Of a stretch of 63,219 nucleotides of DNA, positions 60,454 to 63,219 are shown piece after piece. The notes under the pieces were generated by a model. It saw nothing but the letters and a program-made list of their open reading frames with translations, ran no database searches and had not been told where the DNA came from. Every line of letters starts with the position of its first letter. Position 1 is the first letter of the stretch. This stretch comes from Hyphomicrobiales bacterium (GTDB lineage Bacteria > Pseudomonadota > Alphaproteobacteria > Rhizobiales > Beijerinckiaceae): NCBI GenBank assembly GCA_947447895.1, contig CANFLM010000006.1:1-63219 (forward strand), given 5' to 3'. Position numbers and translations under genes: made by a program.

Positions 60454-61847
60454 GCGTTGTGTTCGAGCCAGAGGGTCAGATCATGCTTGGCCCGCTCGGT
60501 GATTTGCAGCTTGCGCGCTTTGGATTTCTCCGGCCCCTTCAAGCGCTTGCCATCTGGGCTTTTGACCGGCTCGGTCGGAGGCGGAAACAGTCCGAAATTG
60601 ATGTTCATCGGCTGGAATGATCGTGGTCCGGCTTCGATGGTTTCCAGATGGCCGCCGGTGATATGGTTGAGCAGAGCCCCGAGCGCGGTTGTGACCGGCG
60701 GCATGGCGGGCGTTTGCCCAAGGCGTTCGGCGGCAGCAAACCGGCCGGCCATCAGGCCCACCGACGCACTTTCGACATAGCCTTCGCATCCGGTGATCTG
60801 TCCGGCAAACCGCCACTGGCTTTTGGCCTTCAGCCGCAGGTGCGGATCCAGCAAAGCCGGCGAATTGAGGTAGGTGTTGCGATGCAAACCACCCAAACGG
60901 GCAAATTCGGCATTCTCCAGCCCCGGAATCATTTTGAAAATCTGTGCCTGCTCGCCATATTTCAGCTTGGTCTGGAACCCGACCAGATTATACAGCGTGC
61001 CCAGCTTGTTATCCTGCCGCAATTGCACGATCGCATAGGATTTGACCTGCGGATCACGCGGATTGGTGAGGCCGACCGGTTTCATCGGACCATGGCGCAG
61101 GGTCTCGCGGCCCCGTTCAGCCATGACTTCGATCGGCAGGCAGCCATCGAAATAGGGCGTGCCTTCCCATTCCTTGAAGCCGACCGCATCACCCGCTATC
61201 AGGGCATCGACAAAGGCGTCATACTGCTCTTTGTTCATCGGGCAATTGATGTAATCGGCCCCGTTGCCGCCCGGGCCCACTTTGTCATAGCGTGACTGGA
61301 ACCAGGCAATATCCATATTGATGCTGTCACGATGGACAATCGGCGCAATCGCATCAAAAAATGCCAGAGCCTTCTCGTTTGTCACCGACAGAATGGCATC
61401 GGCGAGTGCGGGGGAGGTCAGGGGGCCGCTGGCAATGATCACCTGATCCCATTCGTCAGGCGGGGCACCGGCCACTTCCTGACGGGAAATCGTAATCAAA
61501 GGATGGTTTTCAAGGCTTTGCGTGACAGCTTGGGCGAATCCCTCGCGGTCAACCGCCAGAGCGCCGCCGGCTGGCACCTGATTCGCATCGGCAGACTGCA
61601 TGACCAGCGAGCCGAGGCGGCGCATTTCATCATGCAACAGGCCTACCGCATTGCTCTGGGAATCATCAGAGCGGAAGGAGTTGGAACAGACCAGTTCGGC
61701 CAACTGGTCGGTCTGGTGTGCCTCGGTGCCGCGCTCGGGGCGCATTTCGTGGAGAACGACCGGAACACCGCGCTCGGCAATCTGCCAGGCGGCTTCGCTG
61801 CCGGCAAGACCCCCACCGATGATATGGATAGGCTGATATGTTGTCAT
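60450..61847 (-). CDS. trmFO: Methylenetetrahydrofolate-tRNA-(uracil-5-)-methyltransferase TrmFO
   Basis: A 465-residue folate- and FAD-dependent enzyme that makes 5-methyluridine at position 54 of tRNA. The FAD Rossmann motif is [14 protein letters not shown] (about 9-22). A catalytic-type Cys54 lies in [11 protein letters not shown], and a further conserved cysteine in [13 protein letters not shown] chose the ATG at 61847; an ATG at 61859 is an alternative. It is convergent with the squalene-synthase-fold gene. Confidence 0.94.
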   Translation of the reverse strand: MTTYQPIHIIGGGLAGSEAAWQIAERGVPVVLHEMRPERGTEAHQTDQLAELVCSNSFRSDDSQSNAVGLLHDEMRRLGSLVMQSADANQVPAGGALAVDREGFAQAVTQSLENHPLITISRQEVAGAPPDEWDQVIIASGPLTSPALADAILSVTNEKALAFFDAIAPIVHRDSINMDIAWFQSRYDKVGPGGNGADYINCPMNKEQYDAFVDALIAGDAVGFKEWEGTPYFDGCLPIEVMAERGRETLRHGPMKPVGLTNPRDPQVKSYAIVQLRQDNKLGTLYNLVGFQTKLKYGEQAQIFKMIPGLENAEFARLGGLHRNTYLNSPALLDPHLRLKAKSQWRFAGQITGCEGYVESASVGLMAGRFAAAERLGQTPAMPPVTTALGALLNHITGGHLETIEAGPRSFQPMNINFGLFPPPTEPVKSPDGKRLKGPEKSKARKLQITERAKHDLTLWLEHNA

Positions 61848-61905
61848 GCCCAAAGACATAGTGTCATCAGGCTTTACGGGCAACAGCCAATCTGGAGTCC
61901 ACAGC

Positions 61906-61942
61906 AAAACGCCCGCCGGGCCGAAGCCGGAGCGGGCGTTTT
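61906..61942. terminator. Bidirectional terminator between DUF1127 gene and trmFO
   Basis: Perfect 11-bp arms (aaaacgcccgc 61906-61916, gcgggcgtttt 61932-61942) enclose a 15-nt loop. Each side ends in a four-base A or T tract. On the minus strand it lies just past the DUF1127 stop and before the trmFO start. Confidence 0.85.
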
Positions 61943-61965
61943 AGAGGGTTGAAAACCAACCCGGA

Positions 61966-62124
61966 TTAGACAGTGGCGTGCTTGCGGGCCACGAATTCGA
62001 TGTCGGCGCGGTTGATGCCGAGGTCGTTCAGGTCGCGGTCGGTCAGTTCCGACAATTCGCGGATCGTGGTGCGGTACAGGTACCAGCGGCGGGCGCGTTC
62101 GATAAGGGCATGAATGATCAACAT
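61966..62124 (-). CDS. DUF1127 small protein
   Basis: A 52-residue DUF1127 (YjiS-like) protein. The family core RELSELTDRDLNDLGINRADIEFVAR is complete, preceded by an Arg/aromatic helix ERARRWYLYRT. Short DUF1127 proteins are abundant in Alphaproteobacteria; some bind RNA or take part in phosphate and carbon signalling, but this one's role is unknown. The ATG at 62124 has a good ggagag site. An AT-rich 237-bp upstream region with two palindromes suggests a regulated promoter. Confidence 0.88.
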   Translation of the reverse strand: MLIIHALIERARRWYLYRTTIRELSELTDRDLNDLGINRADIEFVARKHATV

Positions 62125-62228
62125 GGGACTCTCCGTCAAGTTGTAGGGTGGAGGACATCCACCGCTCTGTTGCATTGCATATACGATAATGCTGCAGTGC
62201 ACAGAAGGTCCAAAGGTCGAATGCAGAT

Positions 62229-62281
62229 ATGCGTAAAACGCATGCCTTGGATAAAAGCACACCAATTATTAATGATAATTG
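62229..62281. promoter_or_regulatory. AT-rich spacer with two adjacent inverted repeats
   Basis: Two palindromes lie upstream of the DUF1127 gene: atgcgt-aaa-acgcat (62229-62243) and caattat-taatg-ataattg (62263-62281). The region 62200-62360 is far more AT-rich than the rest of the window. The second palindrome resembles AT-rich operators of Fur-like regulators, but not closely enough for a call. Confidence 0.45.
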
Positions 62282-62361
62282 CATGACATAAAGGTGATAT
62301 TATTTCAGAAAATATATTTTCATATGTGAAAAATACAATAAATACAGATACTTATAATGGT

Positions 62362-62898
62362 CTAATCTGTTCTTTTCCAATCAAACCGTTGTTCCGTCAG
62401 CCGCACACCCCAGGTCAGGTCTTCGCACTGCTCGGTCAGCGTGAATCCGGCTTGTTCATACAACCTGCGGGCGGCATCGAGCCCCTTGAATGTGGTCAGC
62501 CATGCGCGGTCAAATCCCGCTTCGGTGATAAAGCCCATCGCCTGGCCAACCAGCAAGCGGCCGATTCCATGGCCCTGCCTCTGTTCGGCGGCAATCACGA
62601 ATCGGATGCGCGCACCGCCCTGCGCCAAGGTGTCATGACCGCCATCGACGGTGATGGAGGCGACGATGCGGTCATGCTCGGTCAGGGTGAGCAACAGGTC
62701 GGTCTCGGGGTTGTAGCGTTGCACCAGTTCGGCCAAAGCACTGGCCACCTTGGCCTCGAACACCGCCCCCAATCCCCAATGCCGGGCGTAATAGCGGCCA
62801 TGCTCTGCCGCCACCCAACCGATCACGCCGGGAAACCAGCCTGTGTGCATTTGCAAACCGTCTAACGGGCTCGGGAGGGGCGAGGCATGGTCTCTCAT
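62362..62898 (-). CDS. GNAT family N-acetyltransferase
   Basis: A 178-residue Gcn5-related acetyltransferase. The acetyl-CoA pyrophosphate-binding motif A is [18 protein letters not shown] (Q-x2-GHG-IG), and the C-terminal segment [16 protein letters not shown] is typical motif B. The substrate is unknown. Its ATG overlaps the lipB stop (ATGA), so it is probably co-expressed with lipB. The coding end abuts the AT-rich spacer. Confidence 0.87.
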   Translation of the reverse strand: MRDHASPLPSPLDGLQMHTGWFPGVIGWVAAEHGRYYARHWGLGAVFEAKVASALAELVQRYNPETDLLLTLTEHDRIVASITVDGGHDTLAQGGARIRFVIAAEQRQGHGIGRLLVGQAMGFITEAGFDRAWLTTFKGLDAARRLYEQAGFTLTEQCEDLTWGVRLTEQRFDWKRTD

Positions 62899-63219
62899 GG
62901 CTGTTCCGCAGTGAGGGGGCCGAAAAGCGGGACGAAGCTGTTACGCAAGGCCAGATCGAGATCGCTCATCATCACCGGCAGGCCGAGATCGACAAGGCTG
63001 GTGACGCCATAGCGCGGATCGGCCACCCCGCAAGGCACGATGCCGCCGAAGTGGTCGAGCTCGGGTTCGACATTGATGCTGAGCCCGTGAAAGGTCACCC
63101 AGTGGCGGACGCGGATGCCGATGGCGGCGATTTTATCTTCGAAATCCGGCCCTTTGTCACGGCGTTTGACCCATACTCCGACACGATCCTCGCGCCGTTC
63201 GCCCTTGATGTTGAACTGG
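62895..63219 (-). CDS. lipB: Octanoyltransferase LipB (3' part, truncated by the window edge)
   Basis: The C-terminal 107 residues of LipB, which transfers octanoyl groups from ACP to lipoyl domains. The frame is open to the window end. Catalytic Lys is in [15 protein letters not shown] and catalytic Cys in [21 protein letters not shown] and [10 protein letters not shown] are family blocks. The N-terminal half lies outside the window. Confidence 0.93.
   Translation of the reverse strand, partial: QFNIKGERREDRVGVWVKRRDKGPDFEDKIAAIGIRVRHWVTFHGLSINVEPELDHFGGIVPCGVADPRYGVTSLVDLGLPVMMSDLDLALRNSFVPLFGPLTAEQP

Noticed and set aside
62263-62281. Fur or Irr box call for the AT-rich palindrome.
   Set aside because: It shares A/T content and symmetry but not the GATAAT hexamer array or the Irr consensus; only a generic inverted repeat is supported.

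Overview
The window is an ordinary, densely packed chromosomal segment of an alphaproteobacterium. Moderately GC-rich DNA, the order rpoZ-rsh-pyrE-pdxJ-acpS-lepB-rnc-era-recO with parC nearby, the block dgt-argS-SPOR-nagZ-scpAB-tatABC-serS-surE-pcm-nlpD, a DUF1127 mini-protein and an Asp-rich HemB metal site all fit Alphaproteobacteria, most likely a Hyphomicrobiales-like lineage. I cannot name a genus. I see no rRNA, tRNA, CRISPR array, insertion sequence, prophage or integration site, so almost everything here is core genome.

Layout. 1-8 kb (+): RNA polymerase omega, the (p)ppGpp enzyme Rsh, then a run for pyrimidine and PLP synthesis, ACP activation, signal peptidase, RNase III, Era and RecO. 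8-14 kb: RimO (-), a CAP lipoprotein (-), an RDD membrane protein and the leucyltransferase Bpt (+), ParC (-), then a higBA-type toxin-antitoxin locus whose toxin frame carries a stop codon. 14.5-19.3 kb (-): a complete BMP-family (nucleoside-type) ABC importer. 19.5-26.6 kb: SulP transporter, HIBCH-like hydrolase, HemB, a small lipoprotein, a stand-alone molybdopterin oxidoreductase and Ndk. 26.7-31 kb: purMN (-) divergent from a CDP-alcohol phosphatidyltransferase, an AI-2E/PerM permease and the DnaA regulator HdaA (+). 31-41 kb: ppk, ppx, rnd (-), aspS, maeB and erpA (-).

41-55 kb is nearly all plus strand: dgt, argS, a SPOR protein, nagZ, scpA-scpB, tatA-tatB-tatC, serS, surE, pcm and an NlpD-like LysM/LytM lipoprotein, followed by a bidirectional terminator. 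55-63 kb: a DUF815 ATPase (-) divergent from yajC-secD-secF, which runs into two genes related to human complex I assembly factors (a Mth938/NDUFAF3-like and a squalene-synthase-fold/NDUFAF6-like protein). Convergent to these are trmFO, DUF1127, a GNAT acetyltransferase and the 3' part of lipB.

Several genes cooperate: Rsh with Ppk/Ppx in the stringent and polyphosphate response; HdaA, ParC and ScpAB in replication and segregation; LepB, YajC-SecDF and TatABC in export; Bpt in N-degron tagging; SPOR, NagZ and NlpD in envelope turnover. I found no convincing undescribed multi-gene system. The best leads are the complex I assembly-factor pair behind secDF, the broken toxin beside an intact antitoxin and palindromic operator, and a perfect palindrome inside the predicted yajC promoter.
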